From the NCBI GenBank assembly GCA_937891215.1, contig CALAEU010000326.1:1-7031 (forward strand): a stretch of DNA of 7,031 nt, read 5' to 3'. The translations under genes were made by a program, and so were the position numbers. Numbering within the stretch: the stretch's first letter is position 1; every line of letters starts with the position of its first letter. The DNA is from an uncultured Clostridia bacterium (GTDB taxonomy: Bacteria; Bacillota_A; Clostridia; Oscillospirales; Acutalibacteraceae). The notes under the pieces are model-generated. The model saw only the letters and a list, made by a program, of their open reading frames with translations, did no database searches and was not told where the DNA came from. Shown in pieces: positions 1 through 4,904 of this stretch.

Positions 1-29
1 CGCGAGTTCGAATCTCGCCGTCTCCGCCA
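1..29 (+). tRNA. 3' end of a tRNA, probably tRNA-Ser (partial)
   Basis: Only the T-arm and the 3' acceptor strand lie in the window. The T-stem GCGAG (2-6) pairs with CTCGC (14-18) around the loop TTCGAAT. It is followed by the acceptor strand CGTCTCC (19-25), discriminator G (26) and an encoded CCA (27-29). The acceptor 5' strand would be GGAGACG. That strand with discriminator G is typical of bacterial tRNA-Ser. The anticodon is outside the window, so the identity is an inference. A terminator follows directly, so this is the last gene of its transcript. tRNA 3' ends are common integration sites, which matters because an accessory cassette begins about 80 bases downstream. Confidence 0.85.
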
Positions 30-30
30 A

Positions 31-68
31 AAAATCCGGTAACCCAGTATGGTTACCGGATTTTACTT
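31..68 (+). terminator. Rho-independent terminator of the tRNA transcript
   Basis: A perfect 14-bp stem is visible: AAAATCCGGTAACC (31-44) pairs with GGTTACCGGATTTT (51-64), with a 6-base loop CAGTAT. The A-rich foot and T-rich end make it able to act in both directions. It starts 2 bases after the tRNA CCA and should insulate the following promoter from tRNA transcription. Confidence 0.9.
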
Positions 69-110
69 TATACTTATTCTGAAAAATCCCGAATAAACCC
101 CTATTAAACC

Positions 111-139
111 TTGAGATATTTCGAAAATTGCGGTATAAT
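111..139 (+). promoter_or_regulatory. Sigma-A type promoter of the defence-like cassette
   Basis: The -35 box TTGAGA (111-116) and a perfect -10 box TATAAT (134-139) are separated by the ideal 17 bases. Transcription would begin near 146, giving a leader of about 43 bases before the first start codon at 189. The quality of the match suggests substantial expression unless repressed, and the first gene encodes a possible DNA-binding regulator. Confidence 0.8.
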
Positions 140-188
140 ATAACATATTATGTAAAATTGTATTTTTGTGAAAACGGAGGGTTTCACC

Positions 189-377
189 ATGGATAACAAC
201 CTTGAACGCTGGTATTCAATGAAAGAGATCATGGAATATTTGGGCGTTAGCCGTGATACAGTTCTCGACTGGATTGAACGTCGCAATATGCCCGCCGCAA
301 AGATCGGCAGACTGTGGAAATTCAAAGTCAGCGAAGTCGATGCTTGGATGAAATCCGGCGTTGCGGCTGATAAGTAA
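189..377 (+). CDS. Small excisionase/MerR-type helix-turn-helix DNA-binding protein
   Basis: This encodes a 62-residue protein that is essentially one winged helix-turn-helix domain of the excisionase/MerR-like family. Residues 9-30 (YSMKEIMEYLGVSRDTV and following) form the helix-turn-helix. Residues 36-46 (AAKIGRLWKFK) form the wing, followed by the usual EVDAWM helix at 49-54. I chose the ATG at 189 because GGAGG (176-180) lies 8 bases upstream; an in-frame GTG at 168 would place that ribosome site inside the gene. It is the first gene of the cassette, 20 bases before the next. Family members act as phage or transposon excisionases or as small transcription regulators. With no integrase nearby, a controller role for the downstream methyltransferase-nuclease genes is attractive but inferred. 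A leftover excisionase of a decayed element is the alternative. Confidence 0.85.
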   Translation: MDNNLERWYSMKEIMEYLGVSRDTVLDWIERRNMPAAKIGRLWKFKVSEVDAWMKSGVAADK

Positions 378-397
378 TTAGAATTTGGAGGTACGGC

Positions 398-745
398 ATG
401 CAGACCGAAACAATAATTCTTATAATAAGCAATATTGTTGTTCCTATTGTTGTTGCGTTAATAACAGGAATTGCACAAGCTAAGAAATACAAGAAAGAGA
501 TTCAGTTACTTGAACTATCACACGAGAGTCGAATTAAAGAAATTTCTCAAGAGTATGAACACAAGATTGAAATGCTTGAACTTGAGCACAAGCATAATCA
601 GGAACTTGAATCTCAGAAATTTGGGAATTCTGTTGTAGAAAAGTTAACTGACAAATTGTCAGATGAGATTATTAAACAACCAGCAACACAAAGAATGATA
701 AACAAAAAAACAGCGCGAAGCTTTTTGAGCAAGAAACGTCGTTAG
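398..745 (+). CDS. Hypothetical membrane-anchored coiled-coil protein
   Basis: This encodes 115 residues with no family I recognise. Residues 5-27 form one hydrophobic segment (ILIISNIVVPIVVALITGI), which should anchor the protein in the membrane. Residues 28-75 are a highly charged helix rich in E, K, H and Q with leucine/isoleucine spacing suggesting a coiled coil. The tail (98-115) is very basic, ending in SKKRR, and could contact nucleic acid or the membrane. The ribosome site TTGGAGG (385-391) is 6 bases before the ATG. It lies in one direction between the helix-turn-helix gene and the methyltransferase, so it is probably co-transcribed. Its base composition is A/T-rich, unlike the helix-turn-helix gene before it. 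Its role in the cassette is unknown. Confidence 0.75.
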   Translation: MQTETIILIISNIVVPIVVALITGIAQAKKYKKEIQLLELSHESRIKEISQEYEHKIEMLELEHKHNQELESQKFGNSVVEKLTDKLSDEIIKQPATQRMINKKTARSFLSKKRR

Positions 746-774
746 CATGTATAAAGCATTGGAAAAAGCAGAAA

Positions 775-792
775 AGGAAGGGCAAGGCAGTG
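775..792 (+). promoter_or_regulatory. Ribosome binding site and GTG start of the methyltransferase
   Basis: AGGAAGGG (775-782) is a purine-rich, imperfect Shine-Dalgarno sequence 7 bases before the GTG at 790. No ATG, GTG or TTG lies between the preceding gene's stop and 790 in this frame, so 790 is the earliest usable start. A 19-codon frame opens with ATG at 747 in another phase and overlaps this start, so translation coupling or a lost frame is possible. Confidence 0.55.
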
Positions 793-1941
793 ATAGACTA
801 CAATAATAGTCAATTGACAAAAGCACGAAGAGCAAAGAATGATGAATTCTATACACAATTAACAGATATCGAGAAAGAACTTCGCCATTACCGTAGGCAT
901 TTTGAAGGGAAAGTTGTCCTTTGCAATTGTGACGATCCATTTGAAAGCAATTTCTTTAAGTACTTTGTGTTGAATTTTAACCGTCTCGGATTGAAAAAGC
1001 TGATTGCTACTTGCTATACCGGGTCTCCTATTGCAAATCAACAACTATCCATTTTTGATGTTATAGGCAAAGAAGATGATAATTCTAACAAACCTTATAA
1101 AGCTATAGTTACAAAAGTGTATGACAAAACCGGTGATGGTGGCGTTGATATGTTTGATGTTGCGGAATTGTTTAAATCAGGCGAAAATCAACTATCGGAA
1201 TTGCAAGGAAATGGTGACTTTAGATCCGCTGAATGCTTATCATTATTAGCAGAAGCCGATATTGTAGTTACTAATCCGCCGTTTTCCTTGTTCCGTGAAT
1301 ATGTAGCCACACTAATTGAATATGGCAAAAAATTCGTTATTATGGGCAATAAGAATGCAATTACATATAAAGAGTTTTTTCCTTATCTTATGAATAATAA
1401 GATTTGGGCAGGAGCTACATCTTTGAATGGTGGTAGGTGGATGATAATGCCACGTGCTGTCGAAGTAGAAAGTAAAAAGGCGAAAACAAATGAACATGGC
1501 GAAATCATTTTGAATGTAGCCGGAGTTTGTTGGTTTACAAATCTTGATATTAAAAAGCGCCATGATAGTCTAATAATGATTAAGCGTTATAGTCCAGATG
1601 AATACGAAAATTTCGAAAATATGGACGGAGCGATTAATGTTGATAAAGTAGTCGATATTCCTATGGACTATCCCGGAGTTATGGGTGTACCTGTGACATT
1701 TTTTGAAAAGTACAATCCAGATCAGTTCGAAATCGTGGGATGTGCCGATGCGGATATCGTTCCAGATGAATGGAAAGGAATGTCGCAAAAATTTGTAGAT
1801 CTATATTATCTGCAAGGCAATACGGGCAGTTACAAGCAAGGAAATAGATTGGCGTGCTACATATCTCATGCTGGTGAGGCTAAAGTTCCATTTAAGCGCG
1901 TCCTCATTCGCAACAAACATCCTGAGGAGGTAAACAAATGA
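790..1941 (+). CDS. Adenine-specific DNA methyltransferase, EcoRI methylase family
   Basis: This encodes 383 residues resembling the M.EcoRI family of N6-adenine DNA methyltransferases, which transfer a methyl group from S-adenosylmethionine to adenine in a specific site and so protect host DNA from a partner nuclease. The family signature is visible near the N terminus: KARRAKNDEFYTQ (11-23), then KVVLCNCDDPFESNFF (41-56) in the place of the cofactor-binding region. The catalytic motif IV is NPPF (162-165), within DIVVTNPPFSLFREY. M.EcoRI itself is about 326 residues, so this protein is somewhat longer, mainly at the C terminus. It starts with GTG (see the ribosome-site entry) and its stop overlaps the next start as ATGA, indicating tight translational coupling with the nuclease gene. 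No EcoRI-like endonuclease gene is present. The family call is firm; the recognition sequence cannot be read from the gene. Confidence 0.9.
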   Translation: MIDYNNSQLTKARRAKNDEFYTQLTDIEKELRHYRRHFEGKVVLCNCDDPFESNFFKYFVLNFNRLGLKKLIATCYTGSPIANQQLSIFDVIGKEDDNSNKPYKAIVTKVYDKTGDGGVDMFDVAELFKSGENQLSELQGNGDFRSAECLSLLAEADIVVTNPPFSLFREYVATLIEYGKKFVIMGNKNAITYKEFFPYLMNNKIWAGATSLNGGRWMIMPRAVEVESKKAKTNEHGEIILNVAGVCWFTNLDIKKRHDSLIMIKRYSPDEYENFENMDGAINVDKVVDIPMDYPGVMGVPVTFFEKYNPDQFEIVGCADADIVPDEWKGMSQKFVDLYYLQGNTGSYKQGNRLACYISHAGEAKVPFKRVLIRNKHPEEVNK

Positions 1942-3032
1942 TTATTGAAGAAAGAAAAATAACAGTAGGCGAAGTCTGCGAAGGATATTTTAACGATGCC
2001 GAGGAAGGTGTCGTCGGTTATGATGAAAGATTGGATATTAGACCCAAATATCAGCGTGAATTCGTCTACAAGGATGCGCAACGTGACGAGGTGATCCGCA
2101 CAGTCCTTAAAGGACTTCCGTTAAACGTAATCTACTGGTGCAAAACCGGCGAGGATACATACGAGGTTCTTGACGGACAGCAAAGAACAATTTCTCTTTG
2201 CGAGTACGTGGATGGTTCTTTCTCGGTAGATGATAAGTATTTTTACAATCTGCCTGCCGACGTTAAGAAAAAAATACTGGACTATCCTTTATTCGTTTAT
2301 GTATGTGACGGAACAGACAGCGAAAAGCTTGATTGGTTTAGAATCATTAACATTGCAGGTGAGCAACTGACCGATCAGGAATTGCGGAATGCGGTGTATG
2401 CAGGCTCTTGGACTTCCGATGCCAAAAGATACTTTTCCAAAACGGGTTGTGCCGCAGATGCGCTCGCCGGCGACTATTTGAAGGGTTCAAGCATTCGTCA
2501 GGAGTATCTTGAAACGGCCATACTGTGGGCAGCAAGTGCCGAGGGTAAAACTATCGAAGGCTATATGTCAGAGCATCAGCACGACCCGAGTGCTGTAACC
2601 CTTTGGAATTATTTTCGCTCGGTGATTGACTGGGTACAAGCCATCTTTCCGAAGAAGCGCAAAGAAATGAAAGGTTTACCTTGGGGCTTATTTTACAACG
2701 ACCACGGCAAGCACACCGATCTCGACCCTAAAGCCCTTGAATTAGAGATTCAGCGCCTTATGGGTGACGAAGATGTTACAAAGAAATCCGGCATCTATGA
2801 GTATTTACTGACTGGAGAAGAAAAGAAACTTTCTATTCGTGCCTTTGACCGCCGTGATGCCCTTGCGGCTTATGAAAAGCAAAATCATAAGTGTGCAATC
2901 TGTGGCGAAGAATTTGAGTTCGAAGATATGCACGCTGACCACATCAAAGCCTGGTCAAAAGGCGGACATACCACCCCTGAAAATTGCCAAATGTTGTGCC
3001 GTGACTGTAATCTTAAAAAAGGGAATCAATGA
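1938..3032 (+). CDS. DUF262 domain protein with C-terminal HNH nuclease (GmrSD-like architecture)
   Basis: This encodes 364 residues in two parts. The N-terminal DUF262 domain (about 10-160) carries RPKYQREFVYK (35-45) and the DGQQR motif (79-83); its ParB-like fold is known in GmrS and SspE, where it binds and hydrolyses nucleotides. The C-terminal part (about 300-364) is an HNH nuclease: zinc pairs C319/C322 and C354/C357, the ADH motif with probable catalytic H335, N349, and N358 near the end. A helical linker joins them. The start is set by GAGGAGG (1924-1930) and a 4-base overlap with the methyltransferase stop. The gene is visibly richer in G+C than its neighbours: 2461-2520 has 32 G+C of 60, against 15 of 60 at 1321-1380 in the methyltransferase. 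By context it is probably the restriction component, either blocked by the partner's methylation or triggered by foreign modified DNA. Domain calls are firm; the substrate is inferred. Confidence 0.9.
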   Translation: MIIEERKITVGEVCEGYFNDAEEGVVGYDERLDIRPKYQREFVYKDAQRDEVIRTVLKGLPLNVIYWCKTGEDTYEVLDGQQRTISLCEYVDGSFSVDDKYFYNLPADVKKKILDYPLFVYVCDGTDSEKLDWFRIINIAGEQLTDQELRNAVYAGSWTSDAKRYFSKTGCAADALAGDYLKGSSIRQEYLETAILWAASAEGKTIEGYMSEHQHDPSAVTLWNYFRSVIDWVQAIFPKKRKEMKGLPWGLFYNDHGKHTDLDPKALELEIQRLMGDEDVTKKSGIYEYLLTGEEKKLSIRAFDRRDALAAYEKQNHKCAICGEEFEFEDMHADHIKAWSKGGHTTPENCQMLCRDCNLKKGNQ

Positions 3033-3052
3033 TTAAGTAATGAGGTGAGATT

Positions 3053-3424
3053 ATGTTATGGGATTTGTTAATAGGCGTTGCTGCTTCTCTCATCGCCAGT
3101 GCAATTGTTGGATTTTTAGGAAATAAGGCTATATCAAGGCAAAATAGTATAATTCTAAAAGTTTATATTCTTTTCCTTTCTATGGCAACATTTGTTATTT
3201 CTGCCTTGATATCAATTATACTTAATCAATCGTTTGTGGATAGATTTGTGACCATGAGTGAAGTGAATATATTAAAGTTTTATAGCAACTGCATAAACAG
3301 TTTTATTTTCATTATTGGTATTATTGCTTTTGTATCAGCAATTGTAATTGGAATAGAAGCTTATGATCGTGGTGCGAGAAGAGATCACAAGGAAAACATG
3401 GACAGGTATAAAGTGTTAAAGTGA
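3053..3424 (+). CDS. Hypothetical protein with three membrane segments
   Basis: This encodes 123 residues with no family I recognise. Hydrophobic segments lie at about 4-23, 33-58 and 82-103, followed by a short, charged and probably cytoplasmic tail (EAYDRGARRDHKENMDRYK). The ribosome site GAGGTGA (3042-3048) precedes the ATG, and the gene begins 20 bases after the nuclease, so it probably ends the same transcript. Small multi-pass membrane proteins are frequent killing or sensing parts of phage-defence cassettes, but nothing in this sequence proves such a role. The last bases of the gene run straight into a tRNA T-arm-like sequence, so the native C terminus may have been altered by the recombination that set the cassette boundary. 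A/T-rich composition separates it from the nuclease gene. Confidence 0.75.
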   Translation: MLWDLLIGVAASLIASAIVGFLGNKAISRQNSIILKVYILFLSMATFVISALISIILNQSFVDRFVTMSEVNILKFYSNCINSFIFIIGIIAFVSAIVIGIEAYDRGARRDHKENMDRYKVLK

Positions 3425-3436
3425 GAGTTCGAATCT
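3425..3436 (+). repeat. Direct repeat of the tRNA T-arm, candidate right cassette boundary
   Basis: GAGTTCGAATCT here is identical over 12 bases to 4-15 in the tRNA at the left edge, and the two copies bracket the five-gene cassette. True tRNA integration usually duplicates the whole tRNA 3' end through the CCA. Here the match stops after the T-loop, so this is weak evidence for an attachment site, since GTTCGAATC occurs in very many tRNAs. Confidence 0.35.
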
Positions 3437-3479
3437 GTCCACATAAATTCTGAAAATATCTTTTTTGTAACCCATAAAC

Positions 3480-3521
3480 AAATAAACTCATACACTTTTA
3501 GGTGTGTGAGTTTATTTTTTT
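3480..3521. terminator. Strong terminator hairpin closing the cassette, possibly bidirectional
   Basis: A 16-bp stem forms between 3480-3495 (AAATAAACTCATACAC) and 3502-3517 (GTGTGTGAGTTTATTT), with one T-G wobble and a 6-base loop TTTTAG. It is followed by a run of T up to 3521. The A-rich foot on the other strand would allow termination of leftward transcripts too. It separates the cassette from the promoter at 3548. Confidence 0.85.
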
Positions 3522-3547
3522 GAGTAACAGACTCGAACTCCACTCTC

Positions 3548-3576
3548 TTGTAAATTCTTGCTAATTGTGATATAAT
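3548..3576 (+). promoter_or_regulatory. Promoter of the small membrane/PH-like protein
   Basis: The -35 box TTGTAA (3548-3553) and -10 box TATAAT (3571-3576) are 17 bases apart, with an extended -10 TG at 3568-3569. Transcription would start near 3583, inside the right arm of the palindrome that covers the spacer and -10 box, leaving a short leader before the ribosome site at 3601. Confidence 0.75.
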
Positions 3577-3595
3577 TATCACAATTAGCAAGAAT
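3554..3595. promoter_or_regulatory. 19-bp perfect inverted repeat centred on the -10 box, likely operator
   Basis: ATTCTTGCTAATTGTGATA (3554-3572) is exactly complementary to 3577-3595, with only TAAT between the arms. The repeat spans the promoter spacer, the -10 box and the start site. A dimeric repressor bound here would block transcription. No regulator that obviously binds it is encoded alongside. There is no T tract after it, so it is not a normal terminator. Confidence 0.7.
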
Positions 3596-3612
3596 AATTT
3601 AGGAGACGTAAA

Positions 3613-4071
3613 ATGAAAAAATACATATCTGGTTCAACAAAAATATTAGGAATTATAACCTTGATTACAGCCGTTATGTTCATAACAGGTATTGTTTTAA
3701 TTGTTATTGATTTCGAAAATCTTTCATTACAACTTTTCTTTACACTTATTGGTGGAATGTTGAGTCTTATTTTTCTGCCGTGTTATCTTGCTGAAAGAAG
3801 TCGTGTATTAGTAATAACAACAGACAAAATTGTTTTCCCGAAGGGTGTACGAAGGAACGGTAAAACATCCTTAAAAAAGACTGTTGTGAAATTTGAGGAA
3901 ATCAGTTCTATAAAAAGTGACTTTTATAAAGGTGATAAAGTTATTTCTAAAGACTGTTTTTTTCATAAACTCAAATTAAAAAACGGAACAGAAATTACGA
4001 TTACGCTTTACAATTATGGAAAAGAAGCAGAAAAAGAAATTTTAGAAGTTATACATAAAAACATCATATAA
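3613..4071 (+). CDS. Small membrane protein with C-terminal PH-like domain
   Basis: This encodes 152 residues. Two hydrophobic segments (about 11-33 and 38-60) form a hairpin in the membrane. A cytoplasmic domain of about 85 residues follows, made of predicted short beta strands (VLVITTDKIVF, KLKLKNGTEITITLY) and a final amphipathic helix (KEAEKEILEVIHK). That pattern fits the bacterial PH-like domain found in many small membrane proteins, though I recognise it only by pattern. The ribosome site AGGAGA (3601-3606) is 6 bases before the ATG. The gene stands alone between a terminator and a repeat-rich gap, with its own promoter overlapped by a palindrome, so it is probably separately regulated. 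It is A/T-rich with clostridial codon choice. Function is unknown. Confidence 0.75.
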   Translation: MKKYISGSTKILGIITLITAVMFITGIVLIVIDFENLSLQLFFTLIGGMLSLIFLPCYLAERSRVLVITTDKIVFPKGVRRNGKTSLKKTVVKFEEISSIKSDFYKGDKVISKDCFFHKLKLKNGTEITITLYNYGKEAEKEILEVIHKNII

Positions 4072-4084
4072 ATCTGAAGTTTCA

Positions 4085-4118
4085 CCTGAATTCGCTTTTG
4101 TGGGAATGTAAATTCAGG
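4085..4118 (+). repeat. Inverted repeat after the PH-like gene, weak terminator candidate
   Basis: CCTGAATT (4085-4092) and AATTCAGG (4111-4118) can pair as an 8-bp stem with an 18-base loop. There is no T run behind it, so termination is doubtful. Confidence 0.35.
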
Positions 4119-4182
4119 ATGGATATTGCCAATAACAGAAAATTAAAAACAATAAACCAAAACAGGAAACAGAACTTACTAA

Positions 4183-4219
4183 TTCTGCTTCCTGTTTCCT
4201 GTTTCCTATTTCCTGCTTC
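4183..4219. repeat. Heptamer tandem array TTCCTGT
   Basis: Four consecutive heptamers are visible: TTCCTGT (4189-4195), TTCCTGT (4196-4202), TTCCTAT (4203-4209) and TTCCTGC (4210-4216). A degenerate unit precedes them and a partial one follows. The complementary CAGGAAACAGAA at 4163-4174 can fold back onto the first units. Such arrays expand and contract by slippage. Confidence 0.8.
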
Positions 4220-4235
4220 ATGAAAACTGACACCT

Positions 4236-4264
4236 ACTTGAAACTTGCCACTTGCACACTTGCA
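4236..4264. repeat. Second heptamer-like tandem array ACTTGCN
   Basis: Four units starting ACTTG occur at 4236, 4243, 4250 and 4258, with spacings of 7, 7 and 8 bases (ACTTGAA, ACTTGCC, ACTTGCAC, ACTTGCA). A fifth ACTTG occurs in the promoter at 4273. It differs in sequence from the TTCCTGT array 17 bases upstream but shares its period. Its end lies about 10 bases before the rsmD -35 box. Confidence 0.65.
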
Positions 4265-4274
4265 ACTAAAAAAC

Positions 4275-4304
4275 TTGACAAACCACCCTAAAAAATGCAA
4301 TAAT
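4275..4304 (+). promoter_or_regulatory. Promoter of the rsmD-coaD operon
   Basis: A consensus -35 box TTGACA (4275-4280) is followed after 18 bases by AATAAT (4299-4304), with an extended -10 TG at 4296-4297. An overlapping TAATAT at 4301-4306 is an alternative -10 box. Transcription would start near 4311, giving a leader of about 50 bases. That leader contains a weak hairpin between AATGCGAAAA (4325-4334) and TTTTGCATT (4342-4350). Confidence 0.65.
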
Positions 4305-4363
4305 ATAGTGATTATATATTTTAAAATGCGAAAATATGTAGTTTTGCATTATGAGGTGTTTTT

Positions 4364-4900
4364 GTGCGAGTAATTACAGGTTCACAGCGTGGTCGTAAAC
4401 TTGTGTCACTTGAGGGTGATAGTGTAAGACCAACAACTGACAAAGTAAAAGAATCTATTTTTAATATTATTCAGTTTGATGTACCGGGTGCGAAAGTGTT
4501 AGACCTTTTTGCAGGTTCAGGTCAATTAGGTATTGAAGCACTCAGTCGTGGTGCAGAAAGTTGTGTGTTTGTGGATTCTTCTTCAAAATCTATTGCAGTT
4601 GTAGAAGAAAATTTAAAAATCACTTCGTTCCGTGACAAAGCAAAAACAGTACGCTCAGATTCATTGGGCTATTTAGACAGAGTTATTGAAACTTATGATA
4701 TTGCAATTTTAGACCCACCTTATAAAGCAGGTCTTATGGAAGAGGCAATTGAACGCGTTGCACCACATATAAATGAAAATGGTGTAATTGTCTGCGAAAC
4801 AGGTAGTGATGAAGTTTTACCCGAAAATATAGAAGGGTTTACTTCAAAAAGATATAAATACGGAAAAATTGCTTTGACTGTTTACAGAAAGGGTGAGTAA
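4364..4900 (+). CDS. rsmD: 16S rRNA (guanine(966)-N(2))-methyltransferase RsmD
   Basis: This encodes 178 residues, the usual length for RsmD, which methylates N2 of G966 in 16S rRNA of the small ribosomal subunit using S-adenosylmethionine. The N terminus MRVITGSQRGRKL and the RPTTDKVKESIFNII block (22-36) are family hallmarks. The cofactor-binding motif is DLFAGSGQLGIEAL (47-60), with the acidic residue at D71. The catalytic motif is DPPY (117-120). The GTG start at 4364 is supported by GAGGTG (4353-4358). The gene heads the operon with coaD immediately behind, a pairing common in Firmicutes. No anomaly is seen. Confidence 0.95.
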   Translation: MRVITGSQRGRKLVSLEGDSVRPTTDKVKESIFNIIQFDVPGAKVLDLFAGSGQLGIEALSRGAESCVFVDSSSKSIAVVEENLKITSFRDKAKTVRSDSLGYLDRVIETYDIAILDPPYKAGLMEEAIERVAPHINENGVIVCETGSDEVLPENIEGFTSKRYKYGKIALTVYRKGE

Positions 4901-4904
4901 ATTG
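4891..4904 (+). promoter_or_regulatory. Ribosome binding site that decides the coaD start
   Basis: GGGTGAG (4891-4897) lies 4 bases before TTG at 4902. The in-frame GTG at 4893 is inside this ribosome site and has no well-spaced site of its own, so TTG is the better start. The site overlaps the rsmD stop TAA (4898-4900), suggesting translational coupling. Confidence 0.6.

Larger units (their letters stand above)
3424..3541. repeat. Inverted pair of tRNA T-arm-like sequences around a terminator
   Basis: AGAGTTCGAATCTGT (3424-3438) matches the reverse complement of ACAGACTCGAACTCC (3527-3541) at 13 of 15 positions. Both look like tRNA T-arms with the GTTCGA core, but neither has good T-stem pairing or a recognisable acceptor strand. 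Between them lies a terminator hairpin. The unit could be a small miniature-transposon-like or dispersed intergenic element, or two decayed attachment sites. Confidence 0.5.

Noticed and set aside
168..188. In-frame upstream GTG start for the helix-turn-helix gene
   Set aside because: The GGAGG ribosome site (176-180) would lie inside the coding region, and it is ideally placed for the ATG at 189.
2839..3036. Second-frame open reading frame inside the HNH region
   Set aside because: It fully overlaps the well-supported HNH domain and has no ribosome site; it is a shadow.
3399..3441. Possible complete tRNA-like fold closed by TGGACAG and CTGTCCA
   Set aside because: The 7-bp closing pair encloses only 29 bases, the T-arm phase does not fit an acceptor stem, and no D- or anticodon arm can be drawn.
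3385..3591. Minus-strand 68-codon open frame
   Set aside because: It is a translation of the T-arm-like repeats and the terminator; it overlaps the end of the membrane-protein gene and has no ribosome site.
4183..4264. CRISPR array
   Set aside because: The units are seven bases long with no spacers, so they are simple tandem repeats.
4082..4300. Minus-strand 72-codon open frame in the intergenic region
   Set aside because: It runs through both heptamer arrays, giving repetitive low-complexity residues, and has no convincing start context.
4893..4901. GTG at 4893 as the coaD start
   Set aside because: It overlaps the ribosome site GGGTGAG and lacks a spaced site of its own; TTG at 4902 also gives the usual family N terminus. 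It remains possible.
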